This document shows positions 33,712 through 42,893 of a stretch of 64,000 nt of DNA, one piece after another; position 1 is the first letter of the stretch, and every line of letters starts with the position of its first letter. The stretch is taken from contig JAHBXT010000002.1 in assembly GCA_019636385.1 (NCBI GenBank), forward strand, positions 496,001-560,000, written 5' to 3'. The stretch comes from Pirellulaceae bacterium (lineage in GTDB: Bacteria; Planctomycetota; Planctomycetia; Pirellulales; Pirellulaceae). A model generated the notes under the pieces. The model saw nothing but the letters and a program-made list of their open reading frames with translations. It made no database searches and was not told where the DNA came from. Both the position numbers and the translations under genes were made by a program.

Positions 33712-35112
33712 ATGTGGAATCGCCGACAACTTTTGCACAGAACCTCCGCTGGTTTTGGTTCTCTGGCATTGATCGATTTATTGGCCCGATGCTCAGCCGC
33801 TGAGCAAGGGATAGCCAGCCGTAGCCCGCTGGCAGCCAAATCGCCACATTTCGCGCCACGTGCCAAGCGGGTCATTTTCTTATTCATGCATGGCGGGCCA
33901 TCGCATATCGACACTTTTGACTACAAGCCCCAACTGGTGAAACAAGACGGCCAGCCGCTGCCTTTCGAAAAGCCACGAATTCAATTCGCCCAAACAGGAA
34001 ATCTGCTGCGCAGCCCCTGGAAATTCAAGCAATATGGCCAGTCGGGAGCCTGGGTCAGCGATCTCTTTCCGCGCGTTGGGCAGTGCGTCGACGACATTAC
34101 GTTTATCAAGTCGATTTATGGCTCCAACGAAGCGCATGGAGGAGCGTTGCTAAAGATCCATACCGGGTCGGACACCTTCGTGCGACCCAGCTTGGGTGCA
34201 TGGATCAGTTATGGCTTGGGAACGGAAAACGAAAGCCTGCCCAGTTTTGTAACTATCAACCCAACACTCGGTCATGGCGGCGTTCGTAATTTCGGTTCTG
34301 CGTTTCTGCCGCCGATTCATCAAGCGACAAGGATCGGTCAGACCGGTTCAGGAATGAAGAGCGCGAAAATCGAAAACTTGACTAACGATAGCGTTTCTCC
34401 TGAATTACAACGTAAGCAGCTCCAATTGTTAGGGGATTTGGACCGGTTGAAGCGACCCGGTTCATCGGCCCGGCTCGAATCGGAACTCGACGCGCGGATC
34501 GAGTCCTTTGAGTTGGCATTTCGAATGCAATCGGCCGCACCGAGCCTAATGGATATAACGGACGAGACGGAAGCCACCTTAGCACTGTATGGTATCGATG
34601 GCAGCCCGACCGACAACTACGGTCGGCAATGCCTGATCGCACGGCGCCTGTCCGAGGCCGGTGTGCGGTTCGTTCAAGTGTCGCACGCTTATTGGGATCA
34701 GCACTCGGAGTTGAAAGAAAAACACCAGGAGTTGGCTGCCGAAGTGGATAAGCCGATCGCGGGCTTGTTACAGGATTTAAAGCAGCGAGGAATGTTGGAT
34801 GAAACGCTGGTGATGTGGGGCGGTGAGTTTGGTCGGACGCCAACGGCGCAAGGGAAAAATGGTCGCGACCATAATCCGCACGCATTTACCTGGTGGCTGG
34901 CGGGTGGAGGCGTCAAAGCTGGATTCAGCTATGGAGAATCGGATGATTTTGGATTCTACGCAACCCACGACAAGGTACACGTCCACGATTTGCATGCAAC
35001 GATTCTGCATCTGCTAGGGATCGACCATGAGAGACTGACCTATCCCTATGGCGGTCGTGACTTTCGCTTGACCGATGTTGATGGAAATGTTGTGCATCAA
35101 ATTATGGCCTGA
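33712..35112 (+). CDS. DUF1501 protein with Tat-type signal
   Basis: 466 residues. The start MWNRRQLLHRTSAGFGSLAL has a twin-arginine pattern followed by a hydrophobic stretch and ARCSAAEQG. The DUF1501 body is clear: AKRVIFLFMHGGPSHIDTFDYKP, the Asn/His-containing KSIYGSNEAHGGALLKIHTG, and late VMWGGEFGRTPTAQGKNGRDHNPHAF with YPYGGRDFRLTD. It belongs to the alkaline-phosphatase/sulfatase-like fold but lacks a formylglycine site. It lies 15 bases after the PSCyt1-DUF1549-DUF1553 gene, so both are co-transcribed. Function within the pair is unknown; export is predicted. Confidence 0.93.
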   Translation: MWNRRQLLHRTSAGFGSLALIDLLARCSAAEQGIASRSPLAAKSPHFAPRAKRVIFLFMHGGPSHIDTFDYKPQLVKQDGQPLPFEKPRIQFAQTGNLLRSPWKFKQYGQSGAWVSDLFPRVGQCVDDITFIKSIYGSNEAHGGALLKIHTGSDTFVRPSLGAWISYGLGTENESLPSFVTINPTLGHGGVRNFGSAFLPPIHQATRIGQTGSGMKSAKIENLTNDSVSPELQRKQLQLLGDLDRLKRPGSSARLESELDARIESFELAFRMQSAAPSLMDITDETEATLALYGIDGSPTDNYGRQCLIARRLSEAGVRFVQVSHAYWDQHSELKEKHQELAAEVDKPIAGLLQDLKQRGMLDETLVMWGGEFGRTPTAQGKNGRDHNPHAFTWWLAGGGVKAGFSYGESDDFGFYATHDKVHVHDLHATILHLLGIDHERLTYPYGGRDFRLTDVDGNVVHQIMA

Positions 35113-35184
35113 TGAATGTTCGTGTCTTGGCGACCACCTGGGCGGCGGTGAATGGTCGTGCACAGATTGCCTTAGGGACTCAGC

Positions 35185-35622
35185 GTGAATACTAGAACCG
35201 CCAGTGCCGCTGGTTTAACACTCTGGGTGTGGCTGTGGAAGCTGACCAGGATTGTGTGGGCGAGTCCCTATAGTTTGCTTGGAGTACTGGTGGGAGGGGT
35301 GGGATTGCTGTCCGGGGGACATGTGCGCCTCAGTGGAGGCGTGCTGGAATTCTACGGTGGATTTACCAGATGGTTTGTCCAGCACCTGCCGACCGGTGCT
35401 CATACCCTGGGCGTTACGTGGGGGCATGTAATCTTGGGACAAAGTGCGCAGGCGTTGGAATACGCGGCCGAGCATGAGCGGGTTCATGTCCGCCAATTCG
35501 AGCTGTGGGGACCGTTGATGGGGCCGGCATACCTGTCGGCATCACTCTACGTTTGGTTGCGCGGCGGCCACGCATATCTGGATAACCCTTTTGAGATTGC
35601 CGCCTATCGCAAAGCACCCTAA
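35185..35622 (+). CDS. Small membrane protein with HERVH metal-site-like motif, unknown
   Basis: 145 residues with an N-terminal hydrophobic segment (LTRIVWASPYSLLGVLVGGVGLLSGG). The second half contains AAEHERVHVRQFELWGPLMGPAYL, in which HERVH matches the HExxH zinc-binding pattern, and a later DNPFEIAAYRK whose Glu could be a third ligand. The whole has the look of a tiny membrane-bound zincin-like protein, as in other short HExxH proteins of bacteria. No experimental function is known to me. It follows DUF1501 by 72 bases in the same direction, so joint transcription is possible. Confidence 0.65.
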   Translation: MNTRTASAAGLTLWVWLWKLTRIVWASPYSLLGVLVGGVGLLSGGHVRLSGGVLEFYGGFTRWFVQHLPTGAHTLGVTWGHVILGQSAQALEYAAEHERVHVRQFELWGPLMGPAYLSASLYVWLRGGHAYLDNPFEIAAYRKAP

Positions 35623-35690
35623 CAGGCGACAATCAATGGCCAGTAGGGCCCGGCGGTCCTTAAGCAACTGACCCCACCTGAACTCGTTAA

Positions 35691-35790
35691 TTGAGCGGCC
35701 AATGCGATTTTCCCACGCGCTACCATCGCCAGAGTGTTGGCGGTCAGCTTGCCTGTCGTCTGGCGACGGTAGCTACTGTTTGGCCGCTCA
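35691..35790. repeat. Dispersed palindromic repeat, 100-base copy with terminal inverted repeats
   Basis: The ends are TTGAGCGGCCA (35691-35701) and its complement TGGCCGCTCA (35781-35790). Inside, GCTACCATCGCCAG (35719-35732) pairs with CTGGCGACGGTAGC (35760-35773) with one mismatch. This copy and the one at 19811 share the inner core but differ in their ends. It fills most of the gap before the M20 peptidase gene. Confidence 0.7.
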
Positions 35791-35808
35791 CGCAACCTAG
35801 AATGCCTC

Positions 35809-36981
35809 ATGAATAACATCGACGAGAAACGTGCTATTGAACTGGTCATGCGACTGATGGCCATTCCGGGTAAGAGTTGCGAGGAATCGCTGATTGCCCA
35901 ATCGGTCGTTGCCGAGTTAGAGCAGTTAGGAATCCCGTCCACTTGCATTACATTCGATAACGCTCACCAGCGAACGCCACAGCCGGGGCAAGTCGGCAAT
36001 CTGATCGCCAAGTTACCTGGCGACCGACGCTTGCCGCGAATCATGTTGTCGGCGCACCTGGACACGGTGCCAATCTGCGTGGGGTGCGTTCCGAAGCGTC
36101 GTGGCCAGGTTATCTATTCGGCCAACCGTGAAACCGGGTTAGGGGCTGATGATCGCGCTGGGGTAGCTGCCGTGCTGACCAGCCTCAGGCATGTCCTGCA
36201 AATGCCGCAGCGGCCGCCGATAACGGCTTGTTTTTTCGTTCAAGAGGAAATTGGTTTGCAAGGCAGTCGCCATCTTTCTGTGAACAAACTCGGTCGGCCG
36301 AGCATGGCGCTGAACTTCGATGGAGGCAATCCTTACAAGTTGACCTTAGGAGCCACTGGCGGTGAGCGGATTTGGATTCGCTTGCTCGGTATTCCTGCTC
36401 ACGCGGGCCTAGCACCGCAGACAGGTGCCAGCGCCATTGAAGCTGCGGGATTGGCCATCGCCGCGCTGCACAAAGGCCGCTGGCTTGGTGCCGTTCGCAA
36501 GGGCCGACGAACAGGCACCAGCAATATTGGCATCATCCGTGGCGGCCTGGCGACCAACGTCGTCACAGAATTGGTTGAGATTGCGGCCGAAGCCCGTAGC
36601 CATGACCGCGCAATGCGCACGGAGATTGCCGAAGCCATCCAGTCTGCTTTTCATCAAGCGGCGTCTCAGGTGGTCAATGATCAAGGACAAGCGGTGCGCG
36701 CTAACGTCGAGCGGCGAGTGGACTACGATTCGTTCCTGCTGGACCCTAATAGCCCGATCGTGGCCGTGACCCAACGGGCGATTGAATCTTTGGGCATGCA
36801 GCCTGAGCAAGGCGTGACTAATGGAGGCATCGATGCCAATTGGTTGGTTGAGCATGGCATTCCAACTGTAACCCTTGGTTGCGGCCAGCGCCATGTGCAC
36901 ACCAATCAGGAGCAATTGGACATTCCAGACTATCTGGCCGCCTGCAAGATCGCCCTGCGAGTCCTAACACATGCGGCCTGA
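35809..36981 (+). CDS. M20-family metallopeptidase (PepT-like)
   Basis: 390 residues, cytosolic. The metal and catalytic residues of the M20 fold are seen: SAHLDTVP (His ~83, Asp ~85), GADDRAGVAAVLT (~112), QEEIGLQGS (Glu-Glu pair ~147), NFDGG (~168), and the terminal His in GCGQRHVHTNQE (~363). The dimerisation domain starts near GERIWIRLLGIPAHAGLAP. The arrangement is closest to tripeptide aminopeptidase PepT and related exopeptidases. It would cut short peptides or acylated amino acids with two zinc ions. A BFD-like ferredoxin gene overlaps its end. Confidence 0.9.
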   Translation: MNNIDEKRAIELVMRLMAIPGKSCEESLIAQSVVAELEQLGIPSTCITFDNAHQRTPQPGQVGNLIAKLPGDRRLPRIMLSAHLDTVPICVGCVPKRRGQVIYSANRETGLGADDRAGVAAVLTSLRHVLQMPQRPPITACFFVQEEIGLQGSRHLSVNKLGRPSMALNFDGGNPYKLTLGATGGERIWIRLLGIPAHAGLAPQTGASAIEAAGLAIAALHKGRWLGAVRKGRRTGTSNIGIIRGGLATNVVTELVEIAAEARSHDRAMRTEIAEAIQSAFHQAASQVVNDQGQAVRANVERRVDYDSFLLDPNSPIVAVTQRAIESLGMQPEQGVTNGGIDANWLVEHGIPTVTLGCGQRHVHTNQEQLDIPDYLAACKIALRVLTHAA

Positions 36982-37282
36982 CGATGAACTGTGTCTGTGC
37001 TTTCACGTTACCTGGCGCAAGGTGATGAACTACATCCGTGTCCACCGCGTGAAGCTGCCCAGTCAGTTAGCCAACTGCCAGAATGCGGGAACAGGCTGCG
37101 GCTGGTGTCGTCGTTCCATGCAGTGTCTAGTACAACAAATGCAAGACGATCCCCCCGCTCCGGATCAAGTGGACCAATGGCTTGCTGAGAAATACCCAGC
37201 CAGCGCAAACTACCGCACCGGCCGCGCCCGTTATATTGCACAGGGTCATGGCACTCCCCCCAAGCCGGAATCTGAAACTTAG
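36971..37282 (+). CDS. BFD-like [2Fe-2S]-binding protein
   Basis: 103 residues. Four Cys in the order C-x-C ... C-x2-C (LCLCFHVTWRKVMNYIR and NAGTGCGWCRRSMQCL) fit the BFD-like fold that holds a [2Fe-2S] cluster in bacterioferritin-associated ferredoxin and nitrite-reductase-type proteins. A C-terminal half (DPPAPDQVDQWLAEKYPAS) is polar and without known domain. The ATG lies 11 bases inside the M20 peptidase gene, so translation is coupled. Why a peptidase and a ferredoxin-type protein are linked is not clear. Confidence 0.72.
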   Translation: MRPDDELCLCFHVTWRKVMNYIRVHRVKLPSQLANCQNAGTGCGWCRRSMQCLVQQMQDDPPAPDQVDQWLAEKYPASANYRTGRARYIAQGHGTPPKPESET

Positions 37283-37401
37283 GGCCGGGTAGTAAGGCCA
37301 TGGTAGTCTTCTGCCTAACGTTGGCTGAGCAGGTTTTCAGGTCCAAGGTCTGTGGCAGCTATGAACTGCTGTGTACAAGTCAGCGGCCCCGCCCTAGATA
37401 G

Positions 37402-37489
37402 TTGAGCGGCCATCAGCAATTGGCCAGCAGCCACCGTCACTAGGCGGTGGAAGCTCTGTTGCCAACCGTCCGGCAACGGTAGCCACTGG
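37402..37489. repeat. Dispersed palindromic repeat, eroded copy
   Basis: It begins with the same TTGAGCGGCCA end as the copy at 35691, then GCAGCCACCGTCAC (37427-37440) and the partner CGGCAACGGTAGCCACTGG (37471-37489). The right terminal repeat is no longer clear. The rest of the 370-base gap between 37283 and 37652 contains no gene that I can recognise. Confidence 0.5.
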
Positions 37490-37652
37490 TCTGCTGCAGG
37501 CCGTCGTGGCTTTTGAGTTTGCAAATTGTCGGCCGGTTGGGGTACAATCTGCTCAGACGGGCCTCGGGCAGTGCGACCCAGGCGATGAGCTGGGCACCGA
37601 TCGCATGCAACTCTTCTCGCATTACTCTTCTCGCATAACAGGATCCGCGCAT

Positions 37653-38186
37653 ATGTCTAACTTTGACAGCCGTCAGACCGACTGCACAGCAGCCGACAAT
37701 CCAGCGCATCTGATCGAGACAAAAGAAGCCTATAGCGACTTGGTCGAGCAACTCAGCCACCTCCGTCAAACTGCGGCCAATGGGGTTCCGCTATCGATCG
37801 ATGCCAATCAATGGGTAGCTCAATTGGCTGAGTTCCGCCAGCGACTGGCTCAACAGTTCAGTGCCGAAGGCTCCTACGGCTACATGTCTCAGACTGCTGG
37901 TCAGGAGCCATCGCCACAATTCGATGATGCTCAAGACCTGGATTATTCAGTAGCAGACGACGCGCGTCAGCCTGCCGGCTTGCGTAACCAACATGCCGAG
38001 CTATACGTTCAGTTGTCCGAGTTGTGCGAGCTGGTAGAAGAAGCGCAATATCGTGGCACCATCATTCGCGATTTTCCGATTTATGCGGGTGCCCTACAAC
38101 AGTTCGAGGAATCGCTGCGCAGCCACGAAGCGCTGTTGGCCGAACTTATTGCCCATCGCGCTGGCCGAACCGATCCAACTTGTTAA
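37653..38186 (+). CDS. Helical protein with weak hemerythrin-like pattern, unknown
   Basis: About 177 residues from the ATG at 37653 (AGGA lies upstream); the open frame extends to 37506 but the added part looks non-coding. It is acidic, helical, with no signal peptide or membrane segment. The stretch QFSAEGSYGYMSQ, then LRNQHAELYVQLSELCELV and FEESLRSHEALLAELIAHR, resembles a hemerythrin-type HHE pattern, but most of the expected metal His residues are not evident. The function cannot be assigned. It precedes a response regulator gene by ~90 bases. Confidence 0.55.
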   Translation: MSNFDSRQTDCTAADNPAHLIETKEAYSDLVEQLSHLRQTAANGVPLSIDANQWVAQLAEFRQRLAQQFSAEGSYGYMSQTAGQEPSPQFDDAQDLDYSVADDARQPAGLRNQHAELYVQLSELCELVEEAQYRGTIIRDFPIYAGALQQFEESLRSHEALLAELIAHRAGRTDPTC

Positions 38187-38278
38187 AGCTCGGCGGTCGC
38201 GATAGGTGAAACGCAGCTCGGCTGCCCGGAGTAACACTGCTTGAAAACTGAAATCGAGGCTGATGGGCGAGTTGTCAC

Positions 38279-38758
38279 GTGTTTGTAAATGCTGAAGAAA
38301 AAGATCAAGTTATCCACATCGTGCTGATTGAAGACAGCAGGTTGGATGCCAAGATTACCATCGAAGCACTTAAGAATTGCGGCTATCATCACCGCCTAGC
38401 TCTGTTTCGGACTGCCAGCGAAGCGATCGAATTTCTAAATAAGCGCGGCGTGTATGCGCTCGCCGCTAAGCCGCAGATCATTCTGCTGGATCTGTTCTTG
38501 CCCGATAGTAACGGCGTTAGCTTCTTGCGCATGCTCCGCGAAAATCAGCAGCTCAAAGATGTTCCGGTCGTCGTGCTAACTGGCAGCGAGGACTGTGCTG
38601 ATCGCGAAGAATGTGAAAAGCTGGGCATCAGCAGTTATATTGTAAAGCCGTTTAATGAAGAAAAATTCTTGTCGGTGATGCGCCAGTTGAATTCACTGGC
38701 GCTGGCGCTCGATGCGGCCTCCACCGATCCACAGGTTCCGAGTGAAAACGCGACGTAG
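38279..38758 (+). CDS. Single-domain response regulator (REC, Rcp1-like)
   Basis: 159 residues, all one receiver domain. VLIEDSRLDAKI gives the acidic pair, ILLDLFLPDSNG the phosphoacceptor Asp, VVLTGSED the Thr, and SYIVKPFNEEKF the Lys. No output domain follows, so it signals by protein contact, as Rcp1-like and CheY-like regulators do. The start is GTG at 38279; no better ATG is in frame. No histidine kinase is nearby. It converges with ppdK, and a 39-base perfect inverted repeat sits between. Confidence 0.9.
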   Translation: MFVNAEEKDQVIHIVLIEDSRLDAKITIEALKNCGYHHRLALFRTASEAIEFLNKRGVYALAAKPQIILLDLFLPDSNGVSFLRMLRENQQLKDVPVVVLTGSEDCADREECEKLGISSYIVKPFNEEKFLSVMRQLNSLALALDAASTDPQVPSENAT

Positions 38759-38803
38759 CTGATGTTTCCAGAAGGTGGCTAGGTCTCTGACGCAGCCTCT
38801 GTG

Positions 38804-38824
38804 CTCTGGCGAGCGCAGCTACGA
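38804..38824. repeat. Degenerate dispersed repeat core copy
   Basis: CTCTGGCGAGCGCAGCTACGA resembles the core in inverted form, with changes. It lies between the response regulator and the 39-base inverted repeat. Confidence 0.3.
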
Positions 38825-38862
38825 ATCGAAGGCTCAGGCAAGGCAGACAATCGTACCAAACT

Positions 38863-38901
38863 CTACGCACTGGTCAGTGGCAGCCACTGACCAGTGCGTA
38901 G
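38863..38901. terminator. 39-base perfect inverted repeat between convergent genes
   Basis: Two 19-base arms, beginning CTACGCACTGGTCAGTGGC, are perfectly complementary around a single A. It lies between the response regulator (plus) and ppdK (minus) stops, 11 bases from the latter. The structure would form on either strand and is likely a bidirectional terminator, though neither side has a strong U-tract. A protein-binding site is the alternative. Confidence 0.55.
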
Positions 38902-38911
38902 CAGGACCACT

Positions 38912-41641
38912 TTATTTCTGACTGCGGAGTACAGCTTGAGCTGCAGCCAGTCTCGCGATGGGGACGCGGAATGGTGAGCAGCTTACGTAGTTCAGACCCA
39001 GCTGATGGCAGAATACGACCGATGCAGGGTCACCGCCGTGTTCGCCGCAAATGCCGATCTTCAAATCGGCCCGACGGCTACGTCCCTTGTCAACGCCGAT
39101 CTTCATGAGCTGACCGACACCAGCGGTGTCGATCGAAGCGAAAGGATTGGCCTTGATGATCTCCTTGTCCTGGTAGGCCGGAAGGAACGACCCCGAATCG
39201 TCGCGACTCATGCCCAAAGCGGTTTGAGTCAAGTCGTTGGTACCAAACGAGAAGAATTCAGCGGTGTCAGCGATCTCATCTGCGGTCAAGCAGCCGCGCG
39301 GAACTTCAATCATCGTGCCCACAGAGTATGGGAACTTCTTGCCGGTCTCCTTCATGACCTCCTTGGCTACACGATGCACAATTTCGACTTGCAAATCCAG
39401 TTCTCGCTTGAAGCCGACTAACGGGATCATGATTTCCGGCTTAACTTTAATACCTTCCTTCATCACCGCAGCAGCCGCCTGAAAGACGGCACGCGCTTGC
39501 ATTTCCGAAATCTCGGGGCGAATGATACCTAGGCGGCAACCGCGGAATCCGAGCATCGGATTGAACTCGTGCAATTCGTTGACTAGGCGTTCGACTTCAA
39601 CAACGCTGGTCTTGAGTTGCTTGGCGACTTCCTCTTGACCTTTTTTGTTGTCGGCTTGCGGCAGGAATTCGTGCAAGGGCGGATCGAGCAAGCGGATACA
39701 GGCCGGCAGGCCATTGAGCGCTCGGAAGATGCCTTCAAAGTCTTTTTGCTGGTAAGGTAGCAATTTGGCCAGTGCCTTGCGACGATCCTCTTCCTTTTCA
39801 GCCAGAATCATCTGTCGCACGGCGATGATGCGATCGCCGTCAAAGAACATGTGTTCGGTGCGGCACAAGCCAATTCCCTCGGCTCCGAAGGCCACCGCAT
39901 TTTCGACCTGATCGGGTTGATCAGCGTTGGTGCGAACACCCAGCGTGCGATACTTGTCCGCCAACGACATGATGAATTCGTAGTACTGATAGATCTTGCT
40001 ATCCTTGGGCTTCAGCTTCTTGGTGACCAGCACCTGCTTCAGCTCGCTATCGGTCGTAGCGATCTTGCCATTGAAGACTTCGCCGGTAGTACCGTTGATG
40101 CTGATCGGATCGCCTTCACGCAAAGTCACCCCGTTGCACTTGAGTGTTCCCTTGCGGTAGTCGATGTCGATATCCCCGGCACCGGCCACGCATACTTTAC
40201 CCATCTGGCGAGCCACCAGTGCCGCGTGGCTGGAGACGCCTCCGCGGCAAGTCAAAATTCCTTCAGAGGCGATCATGCCGCGCAGGTCTTCCGGGCTGGT
40301 TTCGATCCGCGCCAACACCACGCTGTGACCTTTCTTGGCCAACTCTTCGGCTTTGTTTGCATTGAACACAACCATGCCCGAAGCCGCACCTGGACCGGCG
40401 GGCAGGCCCGTCGCCATCAAGCGCCCAGCCTTGCGCGCTTTCTCATAGTCAACTGTATCAAAGATCGGTTGCAGCAGTTGGTTCAACGCTTCGGGATCAC
40501 CGGACTTAATCGCGTGCTCCGGTGTCATCAGCTTTTCCTTGACCATATCGTGAGCGATCTTCACGTAGGCCATGGCGGTGCGCTTGCCATTGCGGGTTTG
40601 CAGCATGTACAGTTTTTTCTTTTCAATCGTGAACTCGAAGTCTTGAACGTCGCCGAAATTCTTTTCCAGCACCTTGCGAACGTCGTTCAGCTCTTTGTAG
40701 GCGGCCCCAATCACCTTGTCCTTAGCCATTTCTGCGATCTTTAGGGGTGTGCGCACTCCGGCCACCACGTCTTCACCCTGGGCGTTCACCAGGTATTCAC
40801 CGTAGAACACATTTTCACCATTGGCTGGATCGCGGGTGAACGCAACGCCGGTAGCACTATCGTCGCCCATGTTGCCGAAGACCATGCTTTGCACGTTGAC
40901 GGCAGTCCCCCAGTCATCGGGAATGCGATACTTCTGGCGATACAGAATTGCACGTTCGTTCATCCACGATCCGAAGACGGCGCTGACGGCACCTTCAAGC
41001 TGCTTCATCGGCTCGGTCGGGAAGGCCTTGCCGGTCCAGTCCTTGATCAGTTTCTTGAAGCGCTTCACCAGCTCCTGCAGGTGTTCTTCGGTCAGCTCGA
41101 CATCTTCCTTGACCTTGACCTCTTTCTTCAAATTGGCAATTACTTCCTCGAACGGCTCGTGATCGTCTTCGTGCTTTTTCTGAACGCCCATCACCACGTC
41201 GCCGTACATCTGCAAGAATCGGCGATACGAATCCCAGGCGAATCGACCGTTACCAGTCGCCTTCTTCAGCCCCTCAGTGGTTTCGTCGTTCAATCCGAGA
41301 TTCAAGATGGTATCCATCATGCCCGGCATCGAATCCCGCGCACCGGAGCGGACCGACACCAACAACGGATTCTTGGGATCACCGAATCTTTTTCCGGTCT
41401 CTTTTTCCAGCCAAGCCACTGCCTTGGATAGATCGCGATCGAAATCTGCAGGATACTTCTTGCGGTTCTGGTAATAGTAAACGCAAACCTCGGTCGTGAT
41501 GGTAAAACCTGGAGGGACAGGCAGACCAATGCGTGTCATGGCCGCCAGATTCGCTCCCTTTCCGCCGATCAGCGCCTTCATGTCGCCAGTGCCATCGGTC
41601 TTTGACTTGCCAAAATAGTAGATCGTTTTCTTGCTAGACAT
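38912..41641 (-). CDS. ppdK: Pyruvate, phosphate dikinase
   Basis: 909 residues, the full family length. The N-terminal nucleotide-binding domain opens [20 protein letters not shown] with [24 protein letters not shown]. The swivelling phosphohistidine domain has [18 protein letters not shown], with catalytic His near 470. The C-terminal PEP-binding barrel has [37 protein letters not shown] and the catalytic Cys in [19 protein letters not shown] (~889). It interconverts pyruvate, ATP and phosphate with PEP, AMP and pyrophosphate, and works in glycolysis or gluconeogenesis in bacteria. No PPDK regulatory protein is in view. It is alone on its strand. Confidence 0.97.
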   Translation of the reverse strand: MSSKKTIYYFGKSKTDGTGDMKALIGGKGANLAAMTRIGLPVPPGFTITTEVCVYYYQNRKKYPADFDRDLSKAVAWLEKETGKRFGDPKNPLLVSVRSGARDSMPGMMDTILNLGLNDETTEGLKKATGNGRFAWDSYRRFLQMYGDVVMGVQKKHEDDHEPFEEVIANLKKEVKVKEDVELTEEHLQELVKRFKKLIKDWTGKAFPTEPMKQLEGAVSAVFGSWMNERAILYRQKYRIPDDWGTAVNVQSMVFGNMGDDSATGVAFTRDPANGENVFYGEYLVNAQGEDVVAGVRTPLKIAEMAKDKVIGAAYKELNDVRKVLEKNFGDVQDFEFTIEKKKLYMLQTRNGKRTAMAYVKIAHDMVKEKLMTPEHAIKSGDPEALNQLLQPIFDTVDYEKARKAGRLMATGLPAGPGAASGMVVFNANKAEELAKKGHSVVLARIETSPEDLRGMIASEGILTCRGGVSSHAALVARQMGKVCVAGAGDIDIDYRKGTLKCNGVTLREGDPISINGTTGEVFNGKIATTDSELKQVLVTKKLKPKDSKIYQYYEFIMSLADKYRTLGVRTNADQPDQVENAVAFGAEGIGLCRTEHMFFDGDRIIAVRQMILAEKEEDRRKALAKLLPYQQKDFEGIFRALNGLPACIRLLDPPLHEFLPQADNKKGQEEVAKQLKTSVVEVERLVNELHEFNPMLGFRGCRLGIIRPEISEMQARAVFQAAAAVMKEGIKVKPEIMIPLVGFKRELDLQVEIVHRVAKEVMKETGKKFPYSVGTMIEVPRGCLTADEIADTAEFFSFGTNDLTQTALGMSRDDSGSFLPAYQDKEIIKANPFASIDTAGVGQLMKIGVDKGRSRRADLKIGICGEHGGDPASVVFCHQLGLNYVSCSPFRVPIARLAAAQAVLRSQK

Positions 41642-41820
41642 AGCTGTGAATCCGTTTTTGGTTCAAGGGCTGGTAAGTTGCCCTAAGTGGTGTCTTAAAA
41701 AGCTGTTGCCGGGCCTTGAATCGAACCAGGATTGGCAGGCTACTTAGGCGTGCAATTCAGCTATAAAATTGGTCAGGCGAGTGTAACGCTGACCGCCGTA
41801 ATCGTCAATTGGACGGTGCC

Positions 41821-41842
41821 AGTAGCTACTGTCGCCCGACGG
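41821..41842. repeat. Dispersed repeat core copy before chelatase gene
   Basis: AGTAGCTACTGTCGCCCGAC, with the next bases GG, matches the core with two changes. It lies immediately ahead of the CbiX-like gene and could supply its start region. Confidence 0.4.
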
Positions 41843-41853
41843 TGGAATGAGAA

Positions 41854-42744
41854 TTGGAAAAGTTTACGCAAAGGCAGAAAACTGTGACGAAGCCTCCACG
41901 TTCTGGCCAAGCCAGCTACGAAACCACCAGCGCTGACGACATCGGTGTGTTGCTAGTTGGCCATGGGACACGCGATAGGCAAGGTCAAGAGCAGTTCCTG
42001 GAGCTGTTTAGGCACTTTGCGCGGTTCGTTTCGCCGCTTACCAGCCAGCCCGCCTTCCTGGAGCTGGCTGAACCGACGATATCACAGGCTGTCGAGCGAC
42101 TTACAGAATCATCACTGATTCGACGACTGATCGTTGTCCCGGCTCTGCTGTTCACCGCCGGTCACGCAGAAGAGGATATTCCTCGGGCCGTTCAATCAGC
42201 AGTCGATTCGCTCGAGCACAAGTGCAACCTTCACATTATTGGGCAGACGCCGACTTTAGAGTGCTCGACGGAAGTGCTCGAACTATCGGCCACCCGTTTT
42301 CGCCAAGCCATGTCATGCGGCCAGCAATGCGCTGTACACTGCGCTGGCAGCGCCTGTGCACGAACGCGTTGGCTACTGGTCGGTAGGGGCAGCAGCAGCC
42401 AAAGTGCAGCCTTGAAGTTGCAACAATTCATGCAGCTCCGGCAACAATGGACTCCGGTCGAGCAAGCGTCGGTAGCCTATATCTTTGGACAAACACCAAC
42501 TGTCGAGCAGGAGCTGGACCGATTGTTGTCGTCTGATGCCAGCCGCATCGTCGTCCAGCCACATCTGTTGTTCTCGGGCAGGCTGCTGGACGAACTGCGG
42601 CATCAAGTACAGGAATGCGGCAGCCGCAACCCACGCCAAGCATGGGTCATTACCGATACTTTGGGGGGCGACTGGCGACTGGCCGAACTATTGGGTTCAT
42701 TGGCTTTAGCTCAGTTAACTGGTCCCAACGTCGGAATGCGGTAA
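41854..42744 (+). CDS. CbiX-like sirohydrochlorin chelatase, tandem-domain form
   Basis: About 296 residues in two homologous halves. The first has VLLVGHGTRDRQGQEQFLELF, with the catalytic His, and LFTAGHAEEDIPRAV, with the second His. The second half has RWLLVGRGSSSQSAALKL, where the first His is replaced by Arg, and HLLFSGRLLDELRHQ, where the second His region is changed. So the two-domain CbiX(L)/SirB-like layout is kept but only the N-terminal half keeps the metal-site His residues. The enzyme inserts Co or Fe into sirohydrochlorin for cobalamin or siroheme. Start is uncertain: TTG at 41854 or GTG at 41884. No other cobalamin or siroheme gene is in the window. Confidence 0.8.
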   Translation: MEKFTQRQKTVTKPPRSGQASYETTSADDIGVLLVGHGTRDRQGQEQFLELFRHFARFVSPLTSQPAFLELAEPTISQAVERLTESSLIRRLIVVPALLFTAGHAEEDIPRAVQSAVDSLEHKCNLHIIGQTPTLECSTEVLELSATRFRQAMSCGQQCAVHCAGSACARTRWLLVGRGSSSQSAALKLQQFMQLRQQWTPVEQASVAYIFGQTPTVEQELDRLLSSDASRIVVQPHLLFSGRLLDELRHQVQECGSRNPRQAWVITDTLGGDWRLAELLGSLALAQLTGPNVGMR

Positions 42745-42893
42745 ACTCATGTTGCTGCCCAATTGGTGATTTCATAGGATTGTGTAGTCCGTAGAAACTC
42801 TCTAACTTGACTGCCAGCCATCGGTCGTCCAATTAGAAAAGGCGATCAACCGCCTGTTACACGCCGCGAATATACTTTTTTTGAGGCTGCCAA

